From Nakamurella alba (GTDB lineage: Bacteria > Actinomycetota > Actinomycetes > Mycobacteriales > Nakamurellaceae), in NCBI RefSeq assembly GCF_009707545.1, contig NZ_WLYK01000008.1, positions 434,001 to 498,000 of the forward strand: a DNA stretch of 64,000 nucleotides, in the 5' to 3' direction. Every line of letters begins with the position of its first letter. Within the stretch, counting starts at the first letter, position 1. Position numbers and translations under genes: made by a program. Under the pieces are notes generated by a model, which was not told where the DNA came from, did not search any database, and saw only the letters and a list, made by a program, of their open reading frames with translations. Shown here in pieces: positions 36,262-45,027 of the stretch.

Positions 36262-36629
36262 GGGCCGGATGCCGACAGTGGTTGTAGGTAGTCGGCCCGA
36301 CGGTGAGATCGCCTGTCCGGCAGTCGTTCAGGGGTGGGTAGTCAGTGGTTCTGGCCGGGGGTCCCGAGCTGTCGTGGGCCGGATGCCGACAGTGGGTGTA
36401 GGTAGTCGGCCCGGTGGTGAGATCTCCTGTGCGGCTGTCGTTCAGGGGTGGGTAGCCGGTGGTTCTGGCCGGGGGTCCCGAGCTGTCGTGGGCCGGATGC
36501 CGACAGTGGTTGAGGGTAGTCGGCCCGGTGGTGAGATCTCCTGTGCGGCTGTCGTTCAGGGGTGGGTAGCCGGTGGTTCTGGGAGCGGCGCCTGGCTCTC
36601 GTGGGCCGGATGCCGACAGTGGCTGTAGG
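36262..36629. repeat. Tandem repeat array 2: four cores at 114-bp spacing
   Basis: Cores at 36262-36288, 36376-36402, 36490-36516 and 36603-36629 (steps 114, 114, 113), each GGGCCGGATGCCGACAGTGG followed by KTGTAGG-like bases. GCCGAC in the core pairs with GTCGGC 14 nt later to form a stem, except in the last copy. The core shares GGGCCG-NN-TGCCGACASTGG with array 1, in the same orientation, on the other side of the DUF559 gene. Confidence 0.9.
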
Positions 36630-36717
36630 CACACGGCCCGGCAGTAGGTCTTGTGCTCAGTCCCACGCCGCGGCCGACGATCTCGGCCGCCACAACCGCC
36701 CCGCCACGCCGCACCGA

Positions 36718-36754
36718 CCCACCCCGCCCACCCCACCGCCACCCACCCGCGCCC
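36718..36754 (-). other. G-quadruplex-prone tract
   Basis: On the minus strand seven runs of three or four G lie within 37 bases (complement C-runs at 36718, 36722, 36727, 36731, 36742, 36746, 36752). It lies just behind the exporter operon terminator. Confidence 0.6.
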
Positions 36755-36764
36755 GAACGCCGAA

Positions 36765-36793
36765 CGGGCCGAACCCGGCAGAGGGTCGGCCCG
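36765..36793 (-). terminator. Terminator of the DrrAB-type exporter operon
   Basis: CGGGCCGA (36765-36772) pairs with TCGGCCCG (36786-36793), extended by CCC/GGG with one bulged A; it lies 20 bp past the permease stop. Confidence 0.7.
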
Positions 36794-36812
36794 TCGGCAG
36801 AAGGAGAAGGAG

Positions 36813-37637
36813 TCAGGCCCGACGGCGGTAGCCGCGGAGGGCGAGGGGGACGAAGACGACGAGGAGGACGGCCATCCAGCCGAGGGTCCACCAGAGGTTC
36901 TCGGCGACCGGGCCGCCGACCATCAGGCCGCGGACGGTGGAGACGAGGTGGGAGATGGGGTTGACGTTGACGAATGCCTGCAGCCAGCCGGGCATGGTGT
37001 CGGTCTGGACGAAGGTGTTGGAGCCGAAGGAGAGCGGCAGCACCAGCAGGAACATGATGCCCTGCACGGCGCCGGCGGTCCGGGCGATCATGCCGACGAA
37101 CACCGAGATCCAGCAGAAGCAGAGGGCGAAGGCGATGGACAGGCCGACCGCGGCGACCGCTGCGAGGAAAGATGTCTCGACGCGGAAGCCCATCAGGTAG
37201 CCGACGCCCAGGGTGATCACGCAGAGGATCAGGTAGCGGGCGAAGTCGGCGACCACCGCGCCGACCAGCGGCGCGGACCGGGCGATGGGCAGCGACCGGA
37301 ACCGGTCGAAGACGCCCTTCTCGATGTCGGCATTGAGGTTCTGGCCGAGCGCGACGCCCGCCATCGCGATGGACTGGCCGAGCAGGCCGGGCAGCAGGAA
37401 CTGCAGGTAGGTCGCCTGGGACCCGCCGGCGATCGCGCCTCCGAAGATGTAGGTGAACAGCAGCAGGAAGATGACCGGCTGGATGGTGACGTCGATCAGG
37501 GCTTCCGGCGTCCGCCAGGTCTTGATCAGGCTGCGTTTCGCGAGGGCACCGACGTGGCGCAGGAACGAGAGCGAGCTGCCCTCGGTGGAGGTGGTGGTGG
37601 CGACGGGGGTCGCGGGACGCGACAGGGTGGTGGTCAT
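36813..37637 (-). CDS. ABC-2 type drug exporter permease (DrrB family)
   Basis: Membrane protein of 274 residues with six helices. The family segments FLRHVGALAKRSLIKTWRTP before the first helix, ADIEKGVFDRFRSLPIARSA in the loop and NPISHLVSTVRGLMVGG before the last helix match DrrB (daunorubicin exporter permease). It partners with the ATPase upstream; start and stop overlap (ATGA). The substrate is probably a hydrophobic drug or lipid and is unknown. Confidence 0.9.
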   Translation of the reverse strand: MTTTLSRPATPVATTTSTEGSSLSFLRHVGALAKRSLIKTWRTPEALIDVTIQPVIFLLLFTYIFGGAIAGGSQATYLQFLLPGLLGQSIAMAGVALGQNLNADIEKGVFDRFRSLPIARSAPLVGAVVADFARYLILCVITLGVGYLMGFRVETSFLAAVAAVGLSIAFALCFCWISVFVGMIARTAGAVQGIMFLLVLPLSFGSNTFVQTDTMPGWLQAFVNVNPISHLVSTVRGLMVGGPVAENLWWTLGWMAVLLVVFVPLALRGYRRRA

Positions 37638-38605
37638 GCTGCCCTCCCGGAATCAGCAGTGGTGTCGGAGGTTTCGGCCGAGTGTCCGGTGAGGGTCATG
37701 AAGACCTCGTCCAGACTCGGCAGGTGGAGCGACATCTCGAGGACCGGGATGTTCTCCGCGGCCAGTGCGGCGACGACGGCGGGCAGGGCGGACTCGTCGG
37801 GCACCGGGACGGACAGCTTGTCCCGCCCGGAGACCTCCGGGCGCCCGGAGCCGATACCGGCCAGCAGGGAACGGACGTCGTCGAGCCGCGCCGGATCGGA
37901 CGGCCGCACCTCGATGCGGTGACCGCCGATGACCCGCTTCAGGCCGTCCGGGGTGTCGTGGGCGATGACCCGGCCGGCGTCGATGACGCTGATCCGGTCG
38001 GCCAGCGCATCCGCCTCCTCCAGGTACTGGGTGGTCAGCAGCACGGTCGAACCGTCGTCGACCAGCCGCCGCACCACGTCCCACATGTCCTCGCGCTTGG
38101 CCGGGTCGAGTCCGGTGGTCGGCTCGTCGAGGAAGATCACCTGCGGCCGGCCGACAAGGCTGGCCGCCAGGTCGAGGCGGCGGCGCATGCCGCCGGAGTA
38201 GGTCTTGGCGGTGCGTCCGGACGCGGCGGTCAGGTCGAACCACTCGAGCAGCTCGCCGGCCCGGGCCTTCGCATCCCGGCTCGACAGGTTCAGCAGGGTG
38301 CCGATCAGCACCAGGTTCTGCATGCCGGTCAGGTCCTCGTCGACCGAGGCGTACTGGCCGGTGAGGCCGATGGTCCTCCGCACCTGGTGCGCGTCGCGGA
38401 TGACGTCGTAACCGGCGACCCGGGCGGATCCCGAGTCGGGCTTGAGCAGGGTGGCCAGGACGCGGACGGACGTGGTCTTGCCGGCGCCGTTGGGGCCGAG
38501 TACACCCAGGACGGTGCCGGCCTCCGCGGACAGGCTCACCCCGTCCAGGGCTTGGGTGGTGCCGAAGCGCTTGCGCAGATCCTCGGCCTCGATGATGGGA
38601 GTCAT
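37634..38605 (-). CDS. ABC drug exporter ATP-binding protein (DrrA family)
   Basis: ATPase of 323 residues. Walker A GPNGAGKTT at 37-45, the signature YSGGMRRRLD, Walker B VIFLDEPTTGLDP, and the DrrA-specific C-terminal segment LPSLDEVFMTLTGHSAE. It energises the DrrB-like permease, whose start overlaps its stop. ATG 38605 has GGAGGAGA 5 nt before it; the longer upstream frame is unsupported. Confidence 0.92.
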   Translation of the reverse strand: MTPIIEAEDLRKRFGTTQALDGVSLSAEAGTVLGVLGPNGAGKTTSVRVLATLLKPDSGSARVAGYDVIRDAHQVRRTIGLTGQYASVDEDLTGMQNLVLIGTLLNLSSRDAKARAGELLEWFDLTAASGRTAKTYSGGMRRRLDLAASLVGRPQVIFLDEPTTGLDPAKREDMWDVVRRLVDDGSTVLLTTQYLEEADALADRISVIDAGRVIAHDTPDGLKRVIGGHRIEVRPSDPARLDDVRSLLAGIGSGRPEVSGRDKLSVPVPDESALPAVVAALAAENIPVLEMSLHLPSLDEVFMTLTGHSAETSDTTADSGRAA

Positions 38606-38746
38606 GATGTCTCCTCCTTCGTGGTCGCGGGCCGGGTCCGGCCCTGTTGGGATCGATGGTGCGCGGGGCCGCTGGCATGCGGCTGACACGGCGCTGACAG
38701 CGAAAGCCTCCCGGCCCGCTGCCGATGACAGCGATCAAGGAACCCG

Positions 38747-39469
38747 ATGAACCCGCAGGTCACGGCCGTCACCGGCGGTGGACGCGGGATCGGGGCTGCC
38801 ATCGTCCGGCAGCTCGCCGCGGACGGGCACCGGGTGGCGATCGGCTACCGCGACGACGAAGCGTCCGCGCGGCGGCTCGCGGAGGAGGTCGGTGACGGCG
38901 CGATCGCGGTCCGCGCCGACGTCACCGATGCCGGATCCGTCGAGGACTTCCTCGCCGCCGCGGCGTCCCTCGGTCCGCTGACCGGGGTGGTGGCGAACGC
39001 CGGTGCGACCCTGCACGTCGGGCCACTCGCCGACACCCCGGTCGAGGTGATCGGGAAGGTGCTCGACGTCAACCTGCTCGGGGTGGTGCTGACCTGCCGG
39101 GCCGCCGCCCGGGTGCTGGGCCCCGGCGGTGCGATCGTCACCATCTCCTCGGCCGCCGCGACGATCGGCTCGCCGGGGGAGTACGTGCACTACGCCGCCG
39201 CCAAGGCCGGGGTCGAGGCGCTGACCGTCGGGCTGGCCAAGGAGCTCGGGCCGCGGTCGATCCGGGTGAACTGCGTGGCGCCGGGGACCGTGCGCACCGG
39301 GATCCACGCGGACGCCGGTGATCCGGGGCGGCCGGACCGGGTGGCCGCGCGGGTCCCGCTGGGCCGGGTGGCAGAGCCCGACGAGATCGCCCCGGCCGTG
39401 GCCTTCCTGCTCGGGCCGGGTTCCGGGTTCGTGACCGGAGCGGTGCTGCGGGTGGCCGGCGGGCTTTGA
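38747..39469 (+). CDS. SDR-family oxidoreductase (FabG-like)
   Basis: Classical short-chain dehydrogenase of 240 residues, NAD(P)-dependent. Cofactor motif TGGGRGIG at 9-16, NAG at 84-86, catalytic serines 134/135 (TISSAAA), Tyr149 and Lys153 (YAAAKAG). AAGGA lies 5 nt before ATG 38747. It starts 141 bp from the divergent drug-exporter operon. It may be a beta-ketoacyl reductase or a polyol/steroid dehydrogenase. Confidence 0.87.
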   Translation: MNPQVTAVTGGGRGIGAAIVRQLAADGHRVAIGYRDDEASARRLAEEVGDGAIAVRADVTDAGSVEDFLAAAASLGPLTGVVANAGATLHVGPLADTPVEVIGKVLDVNLLGVVLTCRAAARVLGPGGAIVTISSAAATIGSPGEYVHYAAAKAGVEALTVGLAKELGPRSIRVNCVAPGTVRTGIHADAGDPGRPDRVAARVPLGRVAEPDEIAPAVAFLLGPGSGFVTGAVLRVAGGL

Positions 39470-39597
39470 GTCGCGACCGACCGCGAACCCACACATGCCC
39501 GGTTGTGCCCGGATCCCACCGGATGCCCGATCGGGTCCGCCCGATCCATACCCGAGTTGCGAGAGAACACAGATCAGGCCAGTCTTGTCGGCAGTTG

Positions 39598-39628
39598 CCC
39601 GGCGGCGGTGCCCGTCACAGCCGCCGGG
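39598..39628 (+). terminator. Hairpin between the SDR and DeoR genes
   Basis: CCCGGCGGC (39598-39606) and GCCGCCGGG (39620-39628) form a perfect 9-bp stem with a 13-nt loop, 128 bp behind the SDR stop and 80 bp before the DeoR start. It could be a terminator or part of the operon control region. Confidence 0.5.
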
Positions 39629-39707
39629 TGATCCAGATCCAAGCAGGCAGAACCAGGCATGATCAGGCATCCCCGAGTACTCGCCGACGACGGCGGAGAG
39701 GGACCAG

Positions 39708-40469
39708 ATGTACGCGGTGGAGCGGCGGCAGCAGATCGTCGACCGTGCGCGCCGGGACGGCCGGGTCGCGGTCACCGAGTTGTCCGAGTCGCTGGACGTC
39801 GCGCCGGAGACCATCCGCCGCGACCTGTTCGTCCTCGAGCAGCAGGGACTGGTCAACCGGGTGCACGGCGGCGCACTCCCGGCCGACCGCATCGGCTTCG
39901 AGGGCACCGTCACCACCCGGCGGGACCGGCACCCGGAGGAGAAGCTGCGGATCGTCCGGCGGGCGGTCGCCGAGGTGGCCGACGCCGAGGTCGTCTTCTT
40001 CGACGAGGGCTCGACGGTCACGCTGCTCGCCGAGGTGCTGGACCCGGACAGGCCGCTCACCGCCGTCACCCCGTCGCTGTCGGCCGCGATCGCGCTGGCC
40101 TCCCGCCCGCAGGTCTCGGTGATCCTGCTCGGCGGTCAGGTGCGGCCGCTCTCGCTGGCCTCGGCCGGCACCTGGCCGACCCGCATGCTCGCCGAGATGG
40201 TCGTCGACGTCGCGTTTCTCGGCGCCAACGGCATCACCCAGGAGCACGGGCTGACCTGCCCCGACATCGCCGTCGCCGCCGTCAAGCGGGCAGCGGTGGC
40301 CGCCTCCCGCCGGCGGGTGGTGCTCGCCGACGGCTCCAAGTTCGGCACGGACGCGTTCGCCTCCTTCGCCCGGCTGCAGGAGATCGACCTCATCATCACC
40401 GGGGCCTCCGCGCCCCGGTCCGCACTCGACGCCCTGCGGGGCAGCAAGGTCCAGGTGGTCCGCGCATGA
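39708..40469 (+). CDS. DeoR-family regulator of a sugar-phosphate operon
   Basis: Regulator of 253 residues. The N-terminal DeoR helix-turn-helix (about 5-57: VTELSESLDVAPETIRRDLFVLEQQGLVNRVHGG split over two lines) is followed by the DeoR sensor domain, which usually binds a sugar phosphate. GAGAGGGA lies 5 nt before ATG 39708. Its stop overlaps the kinase start (ATGA), so it is the first gene of the operon it probably controls. Likely effector: a phosphorylated intermediate of the pathway. Confidence 0.9.
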   Translation: MYAVERRQQIVDRARRDGRVAVTELSESLDVAPETIRRDLFVLEQQGLVNRVHGGALPADRIGFEGTVTTRRDRHPEEKLRIVRRAVAEVADAEVVFFDEGSTVTLLAEVLDPDRPLTAVTPSLSAAIALASRPQVSVILLGGQVRPLSLASAGTWPTRMLAEMVVDVAFLGANGITQEHGLTCPDIAVAAVKRAAVAASRRRVVLADGSKFGTDAFASFARLQEIDLIITGASAPRSALDALRGSKVQVVRA

Positions 40470-41464
40470 TCGTCACCGTCACCCCGGCGCCCAGCCTCGA
40501 TCGCACCTACTACGCCGACGACTTCACCGAGGGCCGGGTCAACCGGGCGCGGATCTCGGAGGTCGAGGCCAGCGGCAAGGGCGTCAACGTCAGCCGGGCG
40601 CTGGCCGCCGCCGGCGCGCCGTCGGTCGCGGTACTGCCGCTGGGCGGGCCGGAGGGGCGCCAGCTCGCCGAGCTGCTCGACGCCGATGACGTTCCGTACC
40701 AGGCGATCCCGGCCGGCGTGCCGACCCGGACCAACACCACGCTGGCGGTGACCGGGCGCTCCACCACGAAGATGAACGCACCCGCCCCGGCGCTGGCCGC
40801 GCAGGTCTGGGAGCAGCTGCTGGACACCGTCGCCGGATTGGTCGGCGACGGCGACTGGGTGCTGTGCTCCGGTACCGTGCCGGCCGGCGCGGACGACATC
40901 CCGGCCCGGCTGGTCGCTCTCGCCCGTGCCAAGGGTGCGCGCAGCGCCGTCGACAGCTCCGGCCGCGCGCTGGCGATGGCGCTGGACGCCGGCCCCAACC
41001 TGGTGGCGCCGAACCACCTGGAGCTGGCCGAGATGGTCGGCGCCGATCTGAGTGCGCTGCATCCCGACGGCGGCGACACCTACTCCGGAGAGGGTGATCT
41101 CGCGCTGATCGAAGCGGCCGCCGGGTGGGCACAGCAGCTCTCGGCCCGCACCGGTGGCGCCGTGCTGGCCACCCTCGGCGCCAGCGGCGCGCTCTACCTC
41201 GGCCCGGGCGGACGCTGGCACGGCATCGCGCCGCCGATCGTCCCGGTCAACACCGTCGGCGCCGGGGATGCGCTGCTCGCCGGATTCCTGTCCGCGGCCG
41301 GACGTCCCGGCTGGACCGGCGACGCCGTCGCCGAGCCGGGGGGTGCGCTGGCCACCGCCGTCGCCTGGGGCACCGCAGCCTGTCGGATGCCCGGCACCGC
41401 AGGTGATGTCGCCGCCCTCGCCGAACCCGACCTGGTCCGCCTCAGCGCGGTCCGTTCCTCCTGA
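40466..41464 (+). CDS. PfkB-family sugar-phosphate kinase (1-phosphofructokinase / tagatose-6-phosphate kinase type)
   Basis: Kinase of 332 residues. The start MIVTVTPAPSLDRTY and the motif SGKGVNVSRALAAAG are typical of LacC/FruK-type kinases, which convert a ketohexose phosphate to the bisphosphate. The PfkB C-terminal signature NTVGAGDALLAGF carries the catalytic aspartate. It lies directly before a dehydrogenase, a second kinase and a class II aldolase, consistent with making a ketose bisphosphate for aldol cleavage. Whether the substrate is fructose-1-P, tagatose-6-P or another sugar phosphate is open. Confidence 0.88.
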   Translation: MIVTVTPAPSLDRTYYADDFTEGRVNRARISEVEASGKGVNVSRALAAAGAPSVAVLPLGGPEGRQLAELLDADDVPYQAIPAGVPTRTNTTLAVTGRSTTKMNAPAPALAAQVWEQLLDTVAGLVGDGDWVLCSGTVPAGADDIPARLVALARAKGARSAVDSSGRALAMALDAGPNLVAPNHLELAEMVGADLSALHPDGGDTYSGEGDLALIEAAAGWAQQLSARTGGAVLATLGASGALYLGPGGRWHGIAPPIVPVNTVGAGDALLAGFLSAAGRPGWTGDAVAEPGGALATAVAWGTAACRMPGTAGDVAALAEPDLVRLSAVRSS

Positions 41465-41486
41465 AGCCCACCGAAAGGATCACCAC

Positions 41487-42557
41487 GTGACCTCCCCCCT
41501 GGACCTGCTCGTCGTCGGCGACGGGTTCATCCCCGGCTCGTACTACCACGACGCGCTCGGTGTGCTCCCCGCCGACCGGCAGGGTCTGCTGTCCCTGCGC
41601 GACATCCCGCTGGAGGGTGAGAAGGCCCAGCAGCACGCCGCCCAGGCGATCATGGAGGTCAAGGGTCCGGCCGGGGTCCCGTCCTCGGCCGCGATGCTGG
41701 CCGCGATGCCCGGCGCGCAGGTCCTCGGCCTGCACTTCGCGCCGGTCGGCGTCGACGTCATCGAGGCCGCAGGCGGCTCCCTGCAACTGATCTCGGTCGC
41801 CCGGGCCGGCCTGGAGAACATCGACGTGGCCGCCGCGACCGCGGCCGGGATCGGTGTCGTCCCGGCCATGGGTCGCAACGCCGGCGCCGTGGCGGAGCTG
41901 CAGATCGGCATGATCCTGGCCGAGACCCGCAACATCGCCCGGGCCGACGCCTCGATCAAGTCGGGCGGCTGGCGCAAGGACTTCCCGGGTGCCCGGGTGG
42001 AGATCGCACACTCCACGGTCGGCATGGTCGGCTTCGGCCACGTCGGCCGGATCTTCGCGCAGCGGATCTCCGGGTTCGGCCCGACGCTGCTCGCCTACGA
42101 CCCCTACGCGAGCGCGGAATCGCTGGCGGAGTCGAACGTCTCGAAGGTCGACGACCTGACCGAGCTGTTCGCGCGGTCGGACTTCATCCTGGTCCAGGCC
42201 CGGCTGTCGCCGCAGACCCAACGGTTCATCGGCGCCGAGCAGTTCGGCGCGATGAAGCCGTCGGCGTACTTCCTGAACATCGCCCGCTCCCGCCTCGTCG
42301 ACTACGACGCGCTCTACGACGTGCTGGCCGACGGCCGGATCTCCGGTGCCGCGCTGGACGTGTTCGACGACGAGCCGCTGCCCGCCGACTCCCGCTGGCG
42401 GTCGCTCGACAACGTCACCATGACAACGCATTTCGGTGGTGACACCGAGGGCACCAACATCCAGTCGGCGCGCATGGTCGTCGCCGCGGCGGCGGAGTTC
42501 GCCGCCACCGGCAGGGTCGCGGCCGCGGTCAACGGGAAAGAACTGGGCTGGGCGTGA
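41487..42557 (+). CDS. D-isomer specific 2-hydroxyacid dehydrogenase family protein
   Basis: NAD(P)-dependent dehydrogenase of 356 residues. The nucleotide-binding motif GFGHVGRIFAQ is followed by the catalytic set Arg (NIARSRLVD), Glu (FDDEPLP) and His (TTHFGG). GTG 41487 follows GAAAGGA. The stop overlaps the next start (GTGA). A hydroxyacid dehydrogenase is unexpected in a pathway of two kinases and an aldolase; it may oxidise or reduce a sugar acid feeding or leaving the route. Confidence 0.88.
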   Translation: MTSPLDLLVVGDGFIPGSYYHDALGVLPADRQGLLSLRDIPLEGEKAQQHAAQAIMEVKGPAGVPSSAAMLAAMPGAQVLGLHFAPVGVDVIEAAGGSLQLISVARAGLENIDVAAATAAGIGVVPAMGRNAGAVAELQIGMILAETRNIARADASIKSGGWRKDFPGARVEIAHSTVGMVGFGHVGRIFAQRISGFGPTLLAYDPYASAESLAESNVSKVDDLTELFARSDFILVQARLSPQTQRFIGAEQFGAMKPSAYFLNIARSRLVDYDALYDVLADGRISGAALDVFDDEPLPADSRWRSLDNVTMTTHFGGDTEGTNIQSARMVVAAAAEFAATGRVAAAVNGKELGWA

Positions 42558-44032
42558 CCGAGTACCTGCTGGGACTGGACGCCGGTCACACCGTCATCAA
42601 GGCGGCGCTGTTCGACGACCGTGGGCGCGAGGTGGCCATCGGGTCCCGGCCGACCGCGACGTTCAGCCGCCACCCGCGGTGGCAGGAACGCGACATGGAC
42701 GTGGTCTGGGAGTCGGCGGCCGGCGCCATCTCCGACGCGCTGCAGGCCTCCGGCATCGACCCGGTGCTGGTCCGCGGCGTCGGCATCTCGGCGCACGGGG
42801 ACGGGCTGTACCCGGTGGACGCGGACGGCCGGCCGGTCCGGCCCGCCCTGCTGGCCACCGACACCCGTGCGCTGCCGTACATCTCGCACTGGGCCGGCGG
42901 AGCGGTGGCGGAGGAGCTGCTGGCGATCACCGGGCAGGTACCGGCCGCCTACACCCCGCCGGCCACCCTGTCCTGGCTGCGCGACAACGAGCCGGTGGTC
43001 TTCGCCCGGATCGACCGGATGCTGTTCTGCAAGGACTGGCTGCGGCTGCAGCTGACCGGCGAGATCGCCACCGACCCGACCGAGGCCGCGGCCGGACTGT
43101 TCGACGTCGGCCGCCGGGAGTGGTCGCCGAGGGCCGCGGAACTGACCGGGCTGGAGGGGATCTCGCGGATCCTGCCGCCGGTGCTGGGCAGCACCGCGGT
43201 GGCCGGCGAGGTGTCCCCGGAGGCCGCTGCGAAGACCGGTCTGGTACCGGGCACGCCGGTCGTCACCGGCTCGCACGACGTGCACGCCACCGCGCTCGGC
43301 ATCGGCGCCCTGGTGCCCGGCGCGGTCAGCGCGATCATGGGGACGTTCAGCATCAACCAGCTGGTGCTCGACCACCCCGAGCCCGGGATCCGTTGGCAGG
43401 CCCGGTGTTCGGTGACCGAGCAGCGGTACCTGCTGATGTCCACCTCACCGGCCGGCGCGACCGCCGCCGACTGGGCCCGCTCGGTACTGGCGCAGCAGCC
43501 CGGATCGGTGGGCGAGATCGTCGACGGCGCACTGGCTCCCGGACCGTCCGCGGATGACCCGCTCTTCCTGCCGTTCGTCTACGGCACCCAGCTGGACCCG
43601 CCGATCGGTGGCGCGTTCACCGGGCTGCGCGGCTGGCACGGACCGACCGACATGCTGCGGGCCGCCCTGGAAGGCGTGGTGTTCACCCACCGCCATCACC
43701 TGGAGGCGCTGCGGGAGGCCGGGCCGATCGACACCCGACCGGTGCGGCTGGCCGGCGGCGGCAGCCGCAACGAGGCGTGGACCCAGCTGTTCGCCGATGC
43801 CACCGGGCTGGCGGTGGAGGTCACCGACGCGACCGAGGCCGGAGCCCGGGGCGCGGCCATGCTGGCCGGTGTCGGCGCGGGGGTGTTCTCCTCGGTCGAC
43901 CAGGCCGCCGACGAGTGTGTCACCGTGCTGCGCCGGCAGGACCCCGATCCCGCCCGGCGCGAGGTGCTCGACGAGCGCTACGCCCGCTTCGAGGCCACCA
44001 TGGCGGGCCTGCAGTCCGCCGAACCACGCTGA
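42554..44032 (+). CDS. FGGY-family carbohydrate kinase
   Basis: Sugar or polyol kinase of 492 residues. The N-terminal phosphate motif is LGLDAGHTVIKAALFD; the C-terminal domain has the ATP-binding LAGGGSRNEAWTQLFAD and the FGGY-family GARGAAMLAG segment. Sequence style is closest to erythritol/xylulose/L-ribulose-type kinases. GTG 42554 overlaps the upstream stop. It probably performs the first phosphorylation of the sugar that the PfkB enzyme phosphorylates again. Confidence 0.9.
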   Translation: MTEYLLGLDAGHTVIKAALFDDRGREVAIGSRPTATFSRHPRWQERDMDVVWESAAGAISDALQASGIDPVLVRGVGISAHGDGLYPVDADGRPVRPALLATDTRALPYISHWAGGAVAEELLAITGQVPAAYTPPATLSWLRDNEPVVFARIDRMLFCKDWLRLQLTGEIATDPTEAAAGLFDVGRREWSPRAAELTGLEGISRILPPVLGSTAVAGEVSPEAAAKTGLVPGTPVVTGSHDVHATALGIGALVPGAVSAIMGTFSINQLVLDHPEPGIRWQARCSVTEQRYLLMSTSPAGATAADWARSVLAQQPGSVGEIVDGALAPGPSADDPLFLPFVYGTQLDPPIGGAFTGLRGWHGPTDMLRAALEGVVFTHRHHLEALREAGPIDTRPVRLAGGGSRNEAWTQLFADATGLAVEVTDATEAGARGAAMLAGVGAGVFSSVDQAADECVTVLRRQDPDPARREVLDERYARFEATMAGLQSAEPR

Positions 44033-44092
44033 ACCTGCACCCTCAACCCGAGCACCCCGACCCGAGCACCGAGAGCGAAGGACACACCAGAC

Positions 44093-44932
44093 ATGCCTCT
44101 GACCGGACCCGGCGAGATCCTCGCCGCCGCCCACGCCGGCTGGACCGCGGTCGGCGCCTTCAACGTCATCCAGATCGAGCACGCCGAGGCGATCGTGGCC
44201 GGCGCCGAGCAGGTGGGGCTGCCGGTGATCCTGCAGCTGTCGGAGAACACCGCGAAGTTCCATCGCGGCCTGACCGGTCTGGGCAGCGCGGCGCTGGCCA
44301 TCGCCCGGCAGGCCACGGTGCCGGTGGTCGTCCACCTCGACCACGCCGAGAGCGAGGAGCTCATCGACGAGGCGGTGGAGCTCGGCTTCCCGTCGGTGAT
44401 GTTCGACGCGGCCGTGCTGCCCTACGACGAGAACGTCGCCCGCACAGCGGCTGTCGTCGCGCGCTGCCGGGAGCGCGGTGTCGCGGTGGAGGCCGAGCTG
44501 GGCGAGGTCGGCGGCAAGGACGGAGCGCACGCCCCCGGGGTGCGGACCGATCCGACCGAGGCAGCCGCGTTCGTCGCGGCCACCGGGGTCGACTCGCTGG
44601 CCGTGGCCGTCGGCACCTCGCACGCCATGTCCGACCGGTCGGCGGTGGTCGACCTGGACCTGATCCGGTCGCTCACCGCGACGGTGCCGGTGCCGCTGGT
44701 GCTGCACGGCTCCTCCGGGGTCGACGACCCGCACCTGGCCGAGGCGGTCGCAGCGGGCATCACCAAGGTCAACATCGCCACCCGGTTGAACCAGGTGATG
44801 ACGGCCAAGGTGCGCGAGGTGCTCGACGCCTCCGCCACCGTCACCGACCCGCGCAAGTACCTCGGCCCGGCCCGCGACGCGGTCGCCGCCGAGGTCGCGC
44901 TGCTGCTGCGGTTGCTGCACCGGTCCTACTGA
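44093..44932 (+). CDS. Class II ketose-bisphosphate aldolase (FbaA/GatY family)
   Basis: Zinc-dependent aldolase of 279 residues. Metal and catalytic motifs are present: HLDHAES (Asp and His), VEAELGEVGGKDGAHA (Glu and the GGxxDG loop), VGTSHAM (His), VLHGSSG (His) and KVNIATRL. It cleaves a ketose 1,6-bisphosphate into glyceraldehyde-3-phosphate or an aldehyde plus dihydroxyacetone phosphate. GAAGGA precedes ATG 44093. It closes the two-kinase route encoded by the upstream genes; stereochemistry (fructose, tagatose or other) cannot be told. Confidence 0.9.
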   Translation: MPLTGPGEILAAAHAGWTAVGAFNVIQIEHAEAIVAGAEQVGLPVILQLSENTAKFHRGLTGLGSAALAIARQATVPVVVHLDHAESEELIDEAVELGFPSVMFDAAVLPYDENVARTAAVVARCRERGVAVEAELGEVGGKDGAHAPGVRTDPTEAAAFVAATGVDSLAVAVGTSHAMSDRSAVVDLDLIRSLTATVPVPLVLHGSSGVDDPHLAEAVAAGITKVNIATRLNQVMTAKVREVLDASATVTDPRKYLGPARDAVAAEVALLLRLLHRSY

Positions 44933-45027
44933 GCCCCTCGCCGGATGCGGACGCTCCGGCGGTGGCAGGATCGTGCGGGAACGCCCGCCGGCGGCGGGCA
45001 TCGCGACGACGAGCAGGAGGCAGCGCC

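Larger units (their letters stand above)
36043..36812. other. 770-bp gap with repeat array 2, a C-rich tract and a terminator
   Basis: From left to right: 220 bp without recognisable features, the 114-bp repeat array (36262-36629), a G-quadruplex-prone C-rich stretch (36718-36754) and the exporter terminator (36765-36793). The long open frames on both strands arise because 114 is a multiple of three, and they resemble no protein family. Confidence 0.75.

Noticed and set aside
36008..36628. Repetitive 206-residue plus-strand protein and a 460-residue minus-strand protein across array 2
   Set aside because: Both arise from the 114-bp period being a multiple of three; neither has a start signal or a recognised fold.
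36262..36629. CRISPR array
   Set aside because: The units are 114 bp and the sequence between cores also repeats, so there are no unique spacers; no cas genes are present.
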